A stretch of 64,000 nucleotides of DNA from CAXMST01 sp963790085 (lineage in GTDB: Bacteria; Actinomycetota; Thermoleophilia; Solirubrobacterales; 70-9), in assembly GCA_963790085.1 (NCBI GenBank), contig CAWBNH010000011.1:1-64000 (forward strand). The letters run 5' to 3'. The translations under genes and the position numbers were made by a program. Numbering within the stretch: position 1 is the first letter of the stretch; the number at the start of each line of letters is the position of its first letter. The notes under the pieces are model-generated. The model was not told the origin of the DNA and did not search any database. It was given only the letters and a program-made list of their open reading frames with translations. Below, piece after piece: positions 6,383 to 16,114 of the stretch.

Positions 6383-6859
6383 GTGGCGCTGCTCGCGATC
6401 CTGGCGTTGACTGCCTGCGGTGAGGGGGACGCGACGACCTCGACCGCCGAGCGCGCGGACGGTTCGACCGCCGACGTCGCCGATGCCGACCCCGGCGACG
6501 TCGCCGTGATCAGCGGCTGGGTCGACACCCTGGCCACCGGCGACGTCGAAGGGGCCGCGCGCTACTTCGCCCTGCCGAGCATTGCGGAGAACGGCCCGCT
6601 GGTGATCCGGATCCGGACCTTCGAGGACGCGGTCAGCTTCAACGAGACGCTGCCCTGCGGGGCCGAGTTGATCTCCGCGGAGACGATCGGCGACTTCACG
6701 GCCGCGACCTTCCGGCTGCTCGAGCGCCCCGGCGGCAGCTGCGGAGCGGGCACCGGCGGCACCGCGGCCACCTCGTTCCTGATCGAGGAAGGCAAGATCG
6801 TCGAGTGGCGCCGGGTCGGGATCGGGGACGGCGACGGGGGCGGCGGCAGGGCCACCTGA
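6383..6859 (+). CDS. Secreted lipoprotein with NTF2-like domain (start possibly frameshifted)
   Basis: A 158-residue protein starting with a hydrophobic stretch and a lipobox (LALTACGEG), so it is exported and lipid-anchored at Cys12. The remainder (ISGWVDTLATGDVEGAARYF...) resembles SnoaL/NTF2-like small domains, with a Cys pair (LPCGAEL, GGSCGAG) possibly forming a disulfide. The GTG at 6383 gives a signal peptide with no basic residue. An ATG at 6345 would give MSQSSAQGVLR, a proper basic n-region, if one base were missing near 6375, so a frameshift or sequence error is suspected. It lies just right of the tRNA and transcribes away from it. Confidence 0.65.
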   Translation: MALLAILALTACGEGDATTSTAERADGSTADVADADPGDVAVISGWVDTLATGDVEGAARYFALPSIAENGPLVIRIRTFEDAVSFNETLPCGAELISAETIGDFTAATFRLLERPGGSCGAGTGGTAATSFLIEEGKIVEWRRVGIGDGDGGGGRAT

Positions 6860-6911
6860 GGGACTCGATCTGCCGGCGCCCGTGCGCGCCGCGCCCCCGA
6901 GGTCCCGGGAA

Positions 6912-7763
6912 TCAGGCGACGATATCCCTGCGCTCGAGCAGCAGCGCCCCAAGTGCCGCGAGTGCCGCAGCCGCCAGGGTCAGGCCGATGAAGGCGACGG
7001 GGTCGATGCCGTCGCGGACCGCCGAGCCGTAGTACTTGAAGGCGGATGCCCAGCGCAGCGGCTCGAAGCTGTCCGAGACCTTGCCGACGACGTCGATCAG
7101 GTACATCGCCACCAGCACCCCGCTGGCGATCGCCGTCACCGCGGAGGCGCTGTGCAGGCGGCCGGCGAGCAGCGTCGCGAGGCCGGCGAAGAACATCGCC
7201 AGCGGCCAGACGTTCGCCAGGCCGCGCCCGATCACCGCAGCCGCGGGGTCGGTGCCGGAGAGCAGGCCGGCGATCAGGGTGAGAGCGGCGGTCAGGGCGA
7301 GCGCCAGTGCCGTCAGGGCCGCGGTCACCAGGAAGGCCCCGGCGACGAGGCTCGCCCGCGAGAGCGGAGTCGTCAGCAGCGTGTCGAGCCAGGCCTCCTC
7401 CTCGGCCCCGGGGATCGCGCGAGCGACCGTCCGCACGGCGAGAAAGGCGACCGCCAGCGGCACGATCAGGCTCAGCATCTCGGCGTCGAAGTAGGCCTCG
7501 ACCGTGTCCAGCTGCTCGATCCCGAAGGCCTGCTTGAGGCCCTCGGGATAGCTCCTGACCAACTCACCGACCGAGTCCTCGATCGAGGGCCAGGTGAAGA
7601 TGATCAGGAAGCTGAAGACGCCGAGCGCGCCGCCCCAGATCAGCGGCACGTAGCGGTCGTCGCGCAACCCGCGCCGCAGCAACGCCCGCAGGGATGCCAG
7701 CCTCGGCGGCGGCGCCGCGGCAGCGGACCGGCGGGCGGCGGGCGGGCTCGCCGCGACGCTCAT
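6912..7763 (-). CDS. ABC-2 type transporter permease
   Basis: A 283-residue integral membrane protein with about six hydrophobic segments (for example LIWGGALGVFSFLIIF, LIVPLAVAFLAV, AFLVTAALTALALALTAA, LAAAALAALGALLL). It has the layout of ABC-2 exporter permeases, with a cytoplasmic region EEEAWLDTLLTTPLSR after the second helix as in NatB/LtrB-type subunits. Its start overlaps the stop of the ATPase gene (ATGA), so the two form one exporter operon. The cargo cannot be told from sequence. Confidence 0.8.
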   Translation of the reverse strand: MSVAASPPAARRSAAAAPPPRLASLRALLRRGLRDDRYVPLIWGGALGVFSFLIIFTWPSIEDSVGELVRSYPEGLKQAFGIEQLDTVEAYFDAEMLSLIVPLAVAFLAVRTVARAIPGAEEEAWLDTLLTTPLSRASLVAGAFLVTAALTALALALTAALTLIAGLLSGTDPAAAVIGRGLANVWPLAMFFAGLATLLAGRLHSASAVTAIASGVLVAMYLIDVVGKVSDSFEPLRWASAFKYYGSAVRDGIDPVAFIGLTLAAAALAALGALLLERRDIVA

Positions 7764-8654
7764 CTCCGCCGCGCCCGCCCGTAGTAGGTGAGGACGACCT
7801 CCTCGAGGGTCGGCCGGGTGAGCTCTATGTCGCTGACCGTGTGAGCCGCGGCCGCCTTGACCACGGCGTCGAGATCGCCGGCCGCCTTGAAGGTGATCCG
7901 CGCTCCCGCCTGCTCGAGGTCGCTGACCCCCTGGATCCGGCGGAACTCGTCGGGATCGACCGGCTCGGCGAACTCGAGCCTCACGTGCTTGAAGCTGCGG
8001 CTCGTCACTTCGGCGACGTCCTCGACGGCGACCAGCGCCCCCTCGCGGACGATCGCGACCCGGTCACAGGCACGTTCGATCTCGTCGAGCTCGTGCGAGG
8101 AGAAGAAGACGGTGACGCCGCGGTCGCGCTGCTCGGCGACGAACGCGAGGAACTCCTCCTGCATCAGCGGATCGAGGCTGGCGGTCGGCTCGTCGAGCAA
8201 GAGCAGCTCGGGATCGTGAAAGGCGGCCTGGATCAGGCCGATCTTCTGGCGGTTGCCGCGCGAGAGCTCGCCCAGTCGCCGGTCGAGGTCGGCCTCGAAG
8301 CGCTCGGCGAGCTGCGGCGCCCGTCCCAGGCCGGAGAGCCCGCGGAGCTCGGCGAAGAAGGAGACGATCTCGCGGCCGGTCAGGCGCGGGTCGTAGGCGT
8401 AGTCACCGGGGAGGTTGCCGAGCCTGGCGCGGATCGCAGCGCTCGTCGGCGCGGGTGTCGAGGCCGAAGACCGTCGCTGAGCCGGAGCTCGGGTGAAGCA
8501 GGTCGGTCAGCACCCGGATCAGGGTCGTCTTCCCGGCGCCGTTCGGCCCGAGAAAGCCGAACGCCTCGCCCGGCTCGACCGTCATCGAGACGCCGTCGAG
8601 CGCGCGGGTCTCGCCGTAGTACTTGGTCAGCTCCGTGGTCTCGATCAGGGGCAT
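7760..8654 (-). pseudogene. ABC transporter ATP-binding subunit, frameshifted
   Basis: Reads as a drug/antibiotic-type ABC ATPase that would pair with the downstream permease. The ATG at 8654 starts MPLIETTELTKYYGE, and Walker A (GPNGAGKTT) is intact. After FGLDTRADE the frame closes at about 8403. One extra base near 8441 explains this: in the other frame the protein continues AAIRARLGNLPGDYAYDP and then a signature motif LSRGNRQK, Walker B LLLLDEPTAS and the H-loop SSHELDE, ending at 7760. All catalytic motifs are therefore present but split between two frames. A sequencing error is as likely as real inactivation, since the permease is intact. Confidence 0.8.
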
Positions 8655-11025
8655 GGCCGCGTCCCTGCATCCTGACGCGGCGGCGACGGTCGTCGCTGCC
8701 GCACGGCCGGCGCGGCGGCGAAGCCACCAGCGACGCAGCTCGTCCGTCCCCCAGACGATGAACGGGAAGGTCGCCAGGATCGCCAGCTCGCGAGCCCCGA
8801 GGCCCGCGGTCGCGAACAGATGCTGCAGGGCCGGGAGGTAGATGATCGCCGCCGCGAACGCGAGCTCGAAGAGGATGCCCCAGAGCAGCAGCGGGTTCGA
8901 GAAGACACCGATCTCGCGCAGCGAGGCGCGCGAGGTTCGCGCCGCGAAGGCGGTGCCCACCTGACAGGCGGTGATCCCGGCGAATGTCATCGTCGTCGCC
9001 TCGAGGTAGCTGTTATGCAGCGGCGAGCCCGGGCCGGTTGCGTCGCCGAGCGACCAGCCCGCATCGATCAGCACGAAGAAGAAGCCGGCGGTGACCAGCG
9101 CGGCCTCGACCAGGCCGAGCCGAGCCAGCCCGGGTGAGGATCTCCCGGTCGACGATGCCGGCCTCGCGCGGGCGCGGCGGGCGATCCAGGGTGCCCGGCT
9201 CGGCGGGCTCCCGCCCGAGCGCGAGCGCGGGCAGGGTCTCGGTGCCGAGGTCGATCGCAAGGATCTGAAGCGCCGTGAGCGGCAGCGGGATCGCACCGCC
9301 CGAGAGCGCGAAGATCAGGAACGGGACTACCTCCGGGGTGAGGTGGGCGAAGATGTAGGTGACGAACTTGCGGATGTTCTCATAGACCACCCGCCCCTCC
9401 TCGATCGCGGCGACGATCGAGGAGAAGTCGTCATCGGCGAGCACCATCGTCGCCGCTTCCCTCGCCACCTCGGTTCCCGACTCACCCATCGCGACCCCGA
9501 TGTCGGCCCGCCGCAGTGCCGGGGCATCGTTGACCCCGTCGCCGGTCATCGCGACGGTGTGCCCCTCGGCGCGCAGGGCCTCAACCAGGTGAAGCTTGGT
9601 CTCCGGATTGCTTCGCGCGACGATCAGGTCGGCCGGCTCGGAGACCAGGCGGTCGAGCTCGGCCTCCGACATCTCATCGACGTCGGCGCCGATCACGATC
9701 GTCGGATCCTCGCCGACGATCCCGACCTCGCGGGCCACCGCCGCCGCGGTGCTGCCGTGATCGCCGGTGACGACGATCGTCCGGATTCCCGCCCTGCGGC
9801 AGCTCGCGACGGCGTCGTCGACACCGGGCCTTGGTGGGTCCTCCAGCGCCGCGAGACCCAGGAACGAGAGCGCCTGCTCCACCTGGTCGCGGTCGTCGGA
9901 CTCGTCCTCCTCGGCCGGCCGCTCGGCGAATCCCAGCACCCGCATCCCGCGGTTGGCGTAGCCCTCGAATGCCTCCTCGATCGCCGCTCGGTCCGCCTCG
10001 GAGAGCGGGCGCTCGCCCGAGGTGCCCCGCACGTGCGTGCAGCGCTCGAGCAGCTCCAGCGGCGCGCCCTTCGCGTGACACCACAGCTGCCCGCCCGGCT
10101 CCTCGTCGATCGTCGTCATCCGCTTGCGCCGCGCGTCGAAGTGGAGCAAGCGCCGGCGCCGGCGCTCGCGGTCCATCTGAGCTTGATCGACGGCCTCACC
10201 GAGCGCATCCGCAGCGATGAGCAGCGCACTCTCGCTCGGATCGCCCTGACGGATCGGCTCGGCGCCCCCCGGCTGGATCGTCGCGTTGTTGCAGCGCGTC
10301 GCCGTGCGCAGCAGGCCGGAGACCGGCTCCTGGGCCGCAAGGGTGGCGTCCGGCGACCGCAGTCGCAGCTCGAACCCGTCCGCCCACAGCGCGTACACGC
10401 TCATCCGTCCCTCGGTCAAGGTTCCGGTCTTGTCGGTGCAGATCACGTCCGTCGATCCGAGCGTCTCGACCGCAGTCAGCCGCTTCAGCAGTGCCTGGCG
10501 CCTCGCCATTCGGCGTACCCCTACGGCCAACGCGAGCGTGATCGTTGGCAGCAGGCCCTCGGGCACGTTGGCGACCAGGAGGCCGATCGCAAAGGTCACC
10601 GAGTCGTCGAAGGGAAGCTTGGCAAGGCTCGCCGATCAGAACCAGTCTTCGGACCGTCCCGGCGCGAAGACCGCATTGAGGACGATCACCGCCACGATCG
10701 CTACGGCGAGCGCCGCGATGCCGTCGAGAAGGGCCAGCGCCGCCGCTGCCCAGAGCAGCAGTGCGAGCGGGTGGGTGAACTGCCGCACGAACTCCCGCAG
10801 GTGGCTGCGGCGCTCACGCCGGGTGATCTCATTCGGCCCGTGTTGAGCCAGCCGCCGCACCGCCTCCCGCGTCCGCAGGCCCAAGCGCCGCGTGCCGAGG
10901 TCACTGAGCAGACGCTCGACCCGTTCCTCCGGATCGAGCGGCAGGGCCCGATCGGCGTCGTAGGGGCCAGCGCCGCCCCGATCGGAGGCGAGCCCTAGGG
11001 GCTCACCTGTGCCTCTTAGACCCAA
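8655..11025 (-). pseudogene. Decayed cation-transporting P-type ATPase with missing actuator domain
   Basis: Three pieces of one P-type ATPase (calcium/cation F-type family) lie in order. The N-terminal domain and first two membrane helices (11025 to about 10636) end at VIVLNAVFA and then hit a stop. The sequence resumes at LPFDDSVTFAIGLLVANVPEG, followed by the phosphorylation motif CTDKTGTLT and the hinge MTGDGVNDAP. The intervening 200 or so residues, including the actuator TGES loop, are absent. Near 9130 a one-base shift moves the C-terminal membrane domain into another frame, which then runs without a stop straight into the ABC ATPase start. Without the actuator domain the pump cannot work. 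Confidence 0.8.
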
Positions 11026-11126
11026 TCGATCACGGGTTTCAGGCTAGGCCCCGCCGGTCGCCTCGCCATCGGGGACGGGCCCCAGAATGCGTCCGTACTT
11101 TTCGCGCCGAGGGCTACAGTGGCCCG

Positions 11127-11804
11127 ATGCGGTGGCTTCGGCGAACCGGGGCGAGCCGCCTCCCCTCCTACTCCGAGGAGCCGGAGGACAGGCGCGGGTA
11201 CACGGAGGCGTTCGACCGCCTCTACACCCGCATCGCCGGCGTCTACGACCTCGCGGTCAGGCTGCTGCCGGTCTGGCGAACCTGGCTGCGCCAGGCGCTG
11301 CCGCTGGTCGAGGGCCCCCGGGTGCTCGACGCGTCGTTCGGAACCGGCTGGCTCTTGACCCAGTACGCCGCTGAAGTCGAGGCCCATGGATTCGACCTGA
11401 ACGAACGGATGATCGCGATCGCGGAGCGAAACCTCCGCCGGGCGGGAGTTCATGCCGATCTCCGGCAGGCCAACGTCGAGGACCTGCCGTACGAGGACGG
11501 GCAGTTCGACACCGTGGTCAACACGATGGCATTCAGCGGCTACCCGGATGCGGCGAAGGCGATCGCGGAGCTGCACCGCGTGCTGCGCCCGGGAGGGCGG
11601 CTGCTGATCATCGACGTCGCCAGCCCGGCCGACCGCAACCGGATCGGGATCGCAATGGTCAGGATCTGGAAGCGGCTCGGGGACCTGCTCCGGGACCTGC
11701 CCGCCCTGCTGGCCGAGTCCGGGTTCGACGTCGACGAGCGAGAGATCGGCGGCTGGGGCAGCATCCACCTCTACGTCGCCACGAAGGCGAGCCCGACCCC
11801 TTAG
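11127..11804 (+). CDS. Class I SAM-dependent methyltransferase
   Basis: A 225-residue methyltransferase of the UbiE/Methyltransf_11 type. Motif I is VLDASFGTGWLL near residue 68, the acidic residue of motif II follows in GFDLNERM, and motif III-like VLRPGGRLLIIDV is near residue 155. The short N-terminal extension is Arg-rich. The acceptor substrate is unknown; lipids or quinones are common in this family. It is divergent from the P-type ATPase remnant, with about 100 bases between. Confidence 0.8.
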   Translation: MRWLRRTGASRLPSYSEEPEDRRGYTEAFDRLYTRIAGVYDLAVRLLPVWRTWLRQALPLVEGPRVLDASFGTGWLLTQYAAEVEAHGFDLNERMIAIAERNLRRAGVHADLRQANVEDLPYEDGQFDTVVNTMAFSGYPDAAKAIAELHRVLRPGGRLLIIDVASPADRNRIGIAMVRIWKRLGDLLRDLPALLAESGFDVDEREIGGWGSIHLYVATKASPTP

Positions 11805-11879
11805 CCGCGGCGGCGCGGCGGGCAACCCCGCGGCGCCGGTGACGCCGCTGGGTGCGCTCGCCGCGACCGCGGACAGCGA

Positions 11880-12215
11880 CTACTCGCCGGCGTCGTCGTC
11901 GGGGCCCTCGCCCCTGTCGTCGTCGGCAGCGGTGCCAAGCGGCTGGAAGTCGCTGTCGAGGTGGACCTCGATCTGCGAGCCGTCGTCCCGCTTGACCTCG
12001 ACCTCATAGGTGCCGGGCCCGTCGCCGTCCTGGTTCTCGACCTCGGTCACCGTGCCCCCGCCGGCAACCTCGAGCGCGGCCGCCGACGCGTCATCGGCGG
12101 CGGGGCCGCTCACCTGCTCACCGGAGCCGCCGATCGCGTAGGTCGCGCCGAAAGCGATCCCTGCCACCGCTGCGATCCCCGCGACGATCGCGACGATCCT
12201 GCGATTGATCTTCAC
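11880..12215 (-). CDS. Membrane-anchored PepSY-like protein
   Basis: A 111-residue protein with an N-terminal membrane helix (RRIVAIVAGIAAVAGIAF) and an extracytoplasmic PepSY-type domain: AAALEVAGGGTVTEVE, then GTYEVEVKRDDGSQIEVHLD, the usual two-strand pattern with a conserved Asp. The C-terminus is a run of Asp and Glu. The GTG at 12215 is supported by AAGGAGG eight bases upstream. PepSY domains often inhibit or chaperone secreted proteases; here no protease is adjacent, so the role is open. Confidence 0.7.
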   Translation of the reverse strand: MKINRRIVAIVAGIAAVAGIAFGATYAIGGSGEQVSGPAADDASAAALEVAGGGTVTEVENQDGDGPGTYEVEVKRDDGSQIEVHLDSDFQPLGTAADDDRGEGPDDDAGE

Positions 12216-12300
12216 TGTGCCGTCCTCCTTGATCGATTGCGGGCGGAGGTGTAGCGGGCGACGATGAGACGGGGATGAAAGCGATCCCGCCCGGGCTCGG

Positions 12301-13803
12301 CTACTGCTCGACGAAGTAGGGGCCGCTGCGCTGTCCGTCGCTGAAGAAGCGACTGGTGACGGTCTTCTTGCGGGTGAAGAACTCGACCGCATCGGGGCCG
12401 TGCGCGTGCAGGTCGCCGAGGAAGCTGTCCTTCCAGCCGCTGAACGGGAAGAACGCGACCGGGGCGGCGACACCGATGTTGACCCCGACCATTCCCGCGC
12501 CGACGTCGTGGCGGAAGCGCCGCACGGCGGCTCCCGACTCGGTGAAGATCGAGACGCCGTTGCCGAAGCGGCTGGCGTTGACGGCCTCGATCGCCTGCTC
12601 GAGGGTCTCGACCTCGATCACGCTCAGCACCGGGCCGAAGATCTCCTCGCGGGCGAGCTCCATCTCCGGCTCGACGCCGCCGAGGATCGTCGGGCCGATG
12701 AAGCTGCCGCCGCCGCTGACCTCCGGCTGCCGGCCATCGACGAGCATCTCCGCGCCGTCGCCGAGGCCGCGCTCGACCGCGGCGCCGATCCGCTCGCAGG
12801 CGGACGGGGAGATCACCGGGCCGACGTCGATCGACTCGTCGTGTCCGTCGCCGATGGTGAGCGCCGCGGTGCGCTCGATCAGGGTCGGCATCAGGCGCTC
12901 GTGGGCTTCGCCGACCGTGACCAGGACTGAGCCCGCCATGCAGCGCTGGCCGGCGGCGCCGAAGGCCGAGCCGATGATCCCGTCGACGGTCTTGTCGACC
13001 ACCGCGTCGGGCATCGCGACCATGTGGTTCTTGGCCCCGCCGAGCGCCTGCACGCGCTTACCCGTCTGCGCGGCGCGCTCGTAGACGATGCGCGCGACCG
13101 GCGCCGAGCCGACGAAGCTGACGGCGTCGATGCCCGGATGGCCGAGGATGCCCTCGACGACCTCGCGGCCGCCGTTGACGAGGTTGACGACTCCCGGTGG
13201 CAGCCCGAGCCCGTCGAGCACCTCGAAGGCGATCTGCTGCGTCATCGGCACCTGCTCGGACGGCTTCAGGATGAAGGCATTGCCGCAGCCGATCGCAAAC
13301 GGCAGGAACCAGAAGGGCACCATCGCCGGGAAGTTGAATGGGCCGACCGCGGCGCAGACGCCGACCGGCTGCCGCACGGTCTCGCAGTCGACGCCGCGCG
13401 ACACGTCCTCGATCACCCGGCCCTGCATCGTCGTCGGGATCGCGCAGGCGCATTCGACCATCTCGATCATCCGGGCCACCTCCGCGCGGGCGTCGGCGAT
13501 CGTCTTGCCCATCTCCGTGGTCACCGACTGCGCCAGGTCCTCGCGCCTGGCGTCGAGCCCCTCGCGCAGCGCAAAGAGGTGACGGGCCCGCTGGATCACG
13601 CTCACGTCGCGCCACGCCGGCAGCGCTGCGCGGGCGGCATCGACCGCCGCGTCGAGCTCTGCGGCGCTCGAGAGCGGGACGCGGACGAGCACCTCGCCGG
13701 TCGCCGGGTTGGTGACGTCGAGCTGCTCGCCGTCGGCGGCCGGTGTCCAGCGGCCGCCGACGTAGTTGTCGAGCACCTTCGTGGCTGTGGCTTGTGACTG
13801 CAT
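12301..13803 (-). CDS. mmsA: CoA-acylating methylmalonate-semialdehyde dehydrogenase
   Basis: A 500-residue aldehyde dehydrogenase of the MMSDH branch, which oxidises methylmalonate or malonate semialdehyde with NAD and CoA to propionyl- or acetyl-CoA in valine and inositol breakdown. Family features are the catalytic Cys288 in GQRCMAGS, the GPFNFPAMVPFW segment, and absence of the general-base glutamate of hydrolytic ALDHs (the FVGSAPVA and ALGGAKNH regions match MMSDH). Length is typical. It stands alone, divergent from the small zinc protein to its right; no other valine or inositol genes are nearby. Confidence 0.88.
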   Translation of the reverse strand: MQSQATATKVLDNYVGGRWTPAADGEQLDVTNPATGEVLVRVPLSSAAELDAAVDAARAALPAWRDVSVIQRARHLFALREGLDARREDLAQSVTTEMGKTIADARAEVARMIEMVECACAIPTTMQGRVIEDVSRGVDCETVRQPVGVCAAVGPFNFPAMVPFWFLPFAIGCGNAFILKPSEQVPMTQQIAFEVLDGLGLPPGVVNLVNGGREVVEGILGHPGIDAVSFVGSAPVARIVYERAAQTGKRVQALGGAKNHMVAMPDAVVDKTVDGIIGSAFGAAGQRCMAGSVLVTVGEAHERLMPTLIERTAALTIGDGHDESIDVGPVISPSACERIGAAVERGLGDGAEMLVDGRQPEVSGGGSFIGPTILGGVEPEMELAREEIFGPVLSVIEVETLEQAIEAVNASRFGNGVSIFTESGAAVRRFRHDVGAGMVGVNIGVAAPVAFFPFSGWKDSFLGDLHAHGPDAVEFFTRKKTVTSRFFSDGQRSGPYFVEQ

Positions 13804-13914
13804 CGCTGGCTGCTCCTCTCACGCCGTGGAGTTGGACTCCATTACAGCGCCTGACCCGCGCCGATCGGCGCCGGGGACACCAAGTTCTACCGCAGTGGAC
13901 AATGCTGCGAGCAC

Positions 13915-14253
13915 GTGTACGACGAGCTGCCCGACTCCCGACGATCCCTGCTCGGCCTCACCGCCGAGGGCGACGAGGCGTGGCTGATCCGGGGGATCTC
14001 GCAGAAGCTCTACAGATGCCCGGGCTGCCACGGCGAGATCGGGATCGGCGAGCAGCACGTGGTCGTCCAGTTCGTGCTCCGTCTCGGCGGGACCGATCAC
14101 CACCACTGGCACCACCGCTGCGCACACGAGCTGCTGGTGCCTGAGCTGCGCCGGGTGAGGCCGGTCAACGCCGGGGAGTCGGGCCGCGGGAAGCTGGAGC
14201 GGCGGGGGCGGCGACCTGCGGGCAGGCGGGGGCGGCGGGCGCCGCGACGCTGA
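13915..14253 (+). CDS. Small conserved zinc-binding protein
   Basis: A 112-residue protein with a treble-clef-like signature: YRCPGCHGEIGIGEQHVVV, then HHHWHHRCAHELL. This matches short actinobacterial proteins of unknown function that combine a CxxC pair with a distal HWHxxC. The C-terminal 30 residues are Arg/Gly-rich and may bind nucleic acid or be disordered. The GTG start is weakly supported, with no ribosome site. It is divergent from mmsA. Confidence 0.6.
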   Translation: MYDELPDSRRSLLGLTAEGDEAWLIRGISQKLYRCPGCHGEIGIGEQHVVVQFVLRLGGTDHHHWHHRCAHELLVPELRRVRPVNAGESGRGKLERRGRRPAGRRGRRAPRR

Positions 14254-14274
14254 GGCCCGCGGGGGCTCGGACCG

Positions 14275-15270
14275 TCAGGCGCCGGTGACCTTGTCGAGGG
14301 CCGCGTTCAACTCCCCCTCGCTGAAGGCACCCTCGATCGCGGTCGAGATCTTGCCGTCGCTGTCGACGACGAAGAGCCAGGGCTCGGAGGGCAGGTCGTA
14401 GGCCTTGACCTGCTCGCGCAGGCCCTCGTCGACGCTGTTGTCCTTGTAGATCTCCTGCATGATGAAGGCGGCCTCGTCGCCGCGCTCGCTCTTCACCTGC
14501 TCGGCGATGTCGACGACCGGGCCGCAGACGCGGCTCGAGCAGAGCGCCGGGGTGGCGAACAGAAGCACGACCGGCTCCTTGCCGACGACGTCGGCGAAGT
14601 TGTCTTCGTGCATCGTGCTCGGGGGCTGGCGGGTGTCGATCTTGGTCAGGTCGCCGCCAACGTCGGCCGCGGTCAGGGTCTCGACGACCGGCGCGGGGTC
14701 GCCCGGCCCCGGGACCTTGGGGAAGCGCCCGACGACGGCGCTCGGCACCGGCGTGTAGGCGAAGCCGCCGTCCGACTGCTTGACCAGGGCGAGCAGTCGC
14801 CACTCCCCCTTGCCCTCGAGATCGACGTTCGCCGCGTAGACGCTCTTCGCCGCGTCGGGATCGGTGGAGGTGCTGCGCGAGCGGAAGGCGGCGCCGACGT
14901 CGAGCGACTCGACCGAGGCCGGAAACGGTCCGACCGCCGGCTTGTTCGGGCGCGCGGCATAGATCGCCATCTCGGCATCTGAGACGGGCTCGCGGTCGAT
15001 CGTGAAGACGCCGAAGCCGAGCCGGTTCTCGCCCGGCTCGAAGACCTGCCCCGAGGGCGCGACGACGAGGTCGCTCTCAGCCCCCTCGTCGGCGGCGATC
15101 TGCTCGAGCGTACGGCCGTCGGGTTCGGGAAACTCGGATGCGTCCGGGGCGGCGGCCTGGCCGGTCGGCGCGGGATCGTCGCCGTCCCCCCCGCAACCGG
15201 AGGCGATCAGCGCCATGGCGATCAGCGCGGCCCCCACGAGCCGCATCGAGAGTCCAGCCTTCCGCTGCAT
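14275..15270 (-). CDS. Lipoprotein with thioredoxin-like domain
   Basis: A 331-residue exported protein. The signal peptide ends in a lipobox (LIASGCGGD), followed by a low-complexity linker. The middle part resembles a beta-sandwich (LGFGVFTIDREPVSDAEMAIY...). The C-terminal 110 residues have a thioredoxin-like fold with the active-site-like ALCSSRVCGPVVDIAEQV, where CSSRVC has four residues between the cysteines instead of two, then PSEPWLFVVDSDGKI. It may act in extracytoplasmic thiol or metal handling. The next gene to the right is divergent. Confidence 0.7.
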   Translation of the reverse strand: MQRKAGLSMRLVGAALIAMALIASGCGGDGDDPAPTGQAAAPDASEFPEPDGRTLEQIAADEGAESDLVVAPSGQVFEPGENRLGFGVFTIDREPVSDAEMAIYAARPNKPAVGPFPASVESLDVGAAFRSRSTSTDPDAAKSVYAANVDLEGKGEWRLLALVKQSDGGFAYTPVPSAVVGRFPKVPGPGDPAPVVETLTAADVGGDLTKIDTRQPPSTMHEDNFADVVGKEPVVLLFATPALCSSRVCGPVVDIAEQVKSERGDEAAFIMQEIYKDNSVDEGLREQVKAYDLPSEPWLFVVDSDGKISTAIEGAFSEGELNAALDKVTGA

Positions 15271-15379
15271 CGGCGAAATGGTAGCCAGACGGGATAAGCG
15301 GCTCTAAAGGGGTCCCGGCCCTGCCGGCCCGAGCGGATAGATTGCCGGGGCAACCACCCGCACCCGAGGAGGAGCCGAG

Positions 15380-16114
15380 TTGGCCGAGCGAGCAGCGCTA
15401 GTGACCGGAGGATCGAGCGGAATCGGGCTCGCGATCGCGCGGGCGCTCGCCGAGGACGGCTACGGGGTCACGATCTCGGCCCGCCGGGCCGACAAGTTGC
15501 AGGCCGCGGTGGATGCGCTTGCGTCGGAGGGACTCGACGTGGTCGCGGCGGCCGCGGACGTCTCCGACGAGGAGCAGGTCGTGAAGCTGATCGCCGATCA
15601 CAAGGACCGCTACGGGCGACTCGACGTCCTGGTCAACAACGCCGGCGTCGGAATCGGCGGACCGCTGGCCGAGATCGAGACGAAGAAGCTCGACATGCAG
15701 CTCGACGTCAACCTCCGCTCCTACGTGATCGCGACCCGGGAGGCGCTGCCGATGCTGAAGCAGGCGGGTGCAGAGCACGGCAAGGCGCTGATCGTCAACA
15801 CGGCCTCGATTGCGGGCAAGTCGGGCCAGGCCTGGCTCGCGGTCTACTCGGCGACCAAGGCGGGCGTGATCGGGCTCAGCCAGGCGACGCAGGGCGAGGT
15901 TGGCGCCGACGGCATCCAGTGCACGGCGCTCTGTCCCGGGTTCGTCGACACGCCGATGACCGAGTGGGTGCGCGAGCAGGTGGAGCCGAAGGAGATGATC
16001 AGGCCCGAGGACCTGGCGGAGACGGTCAGGCTGCTGCTCCGGACGTCGCCGAACTGCCTGATCCCCGAGGTCGTCTACACGCGGCCGGGCGACGCCTCGG
16101 CGTTCTCCGTCTGA
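15380..16114 (+). CDS. Short-chain dehydrogenase/reductase
   Basis: A 244-residue classical SDR. The NAD(P)-binding motif TGGSSGIG is near residue 9, NNAG near 88, and the active-site tetrad Ser (TASIAG) with YSATK near 156. The start is TTG, preceded by GAGGAG. Substrate is unknown; the sequence resembles 3-oxoacyl-ACP reductase-like SDRs. Its 3' end overlaps by 40 bases the convergent minus-strand gene. Confidence 0.85.
   Translation: MAERAALVTGGSSGIGLAIARALAEDGYGVTISARRADKLQAAVDALASEGLDVVAAAADVSDEEQVVKLIADHKDRYGRLDVLVNNAGVGIGGPLAEIETKKLDMQLDVNLRSYVIATREALPMLKQAGAEHGKALIVNTASIAGKSGQAWLAVYSATKAGVIGLSQATQGEVGADGIQCTALCPGFVDTPMTEWVREQVEPKEMIRPEDLAETVRLLLRTSPNCLIPEVVYTRPGDASAFSV

Noticed and set aside
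12301..13822. Open frames in other phases across mmsA
   Set aside because: They are shadows of the dehydrogenase gene with Arg/Ala-rich translations and no motifs.
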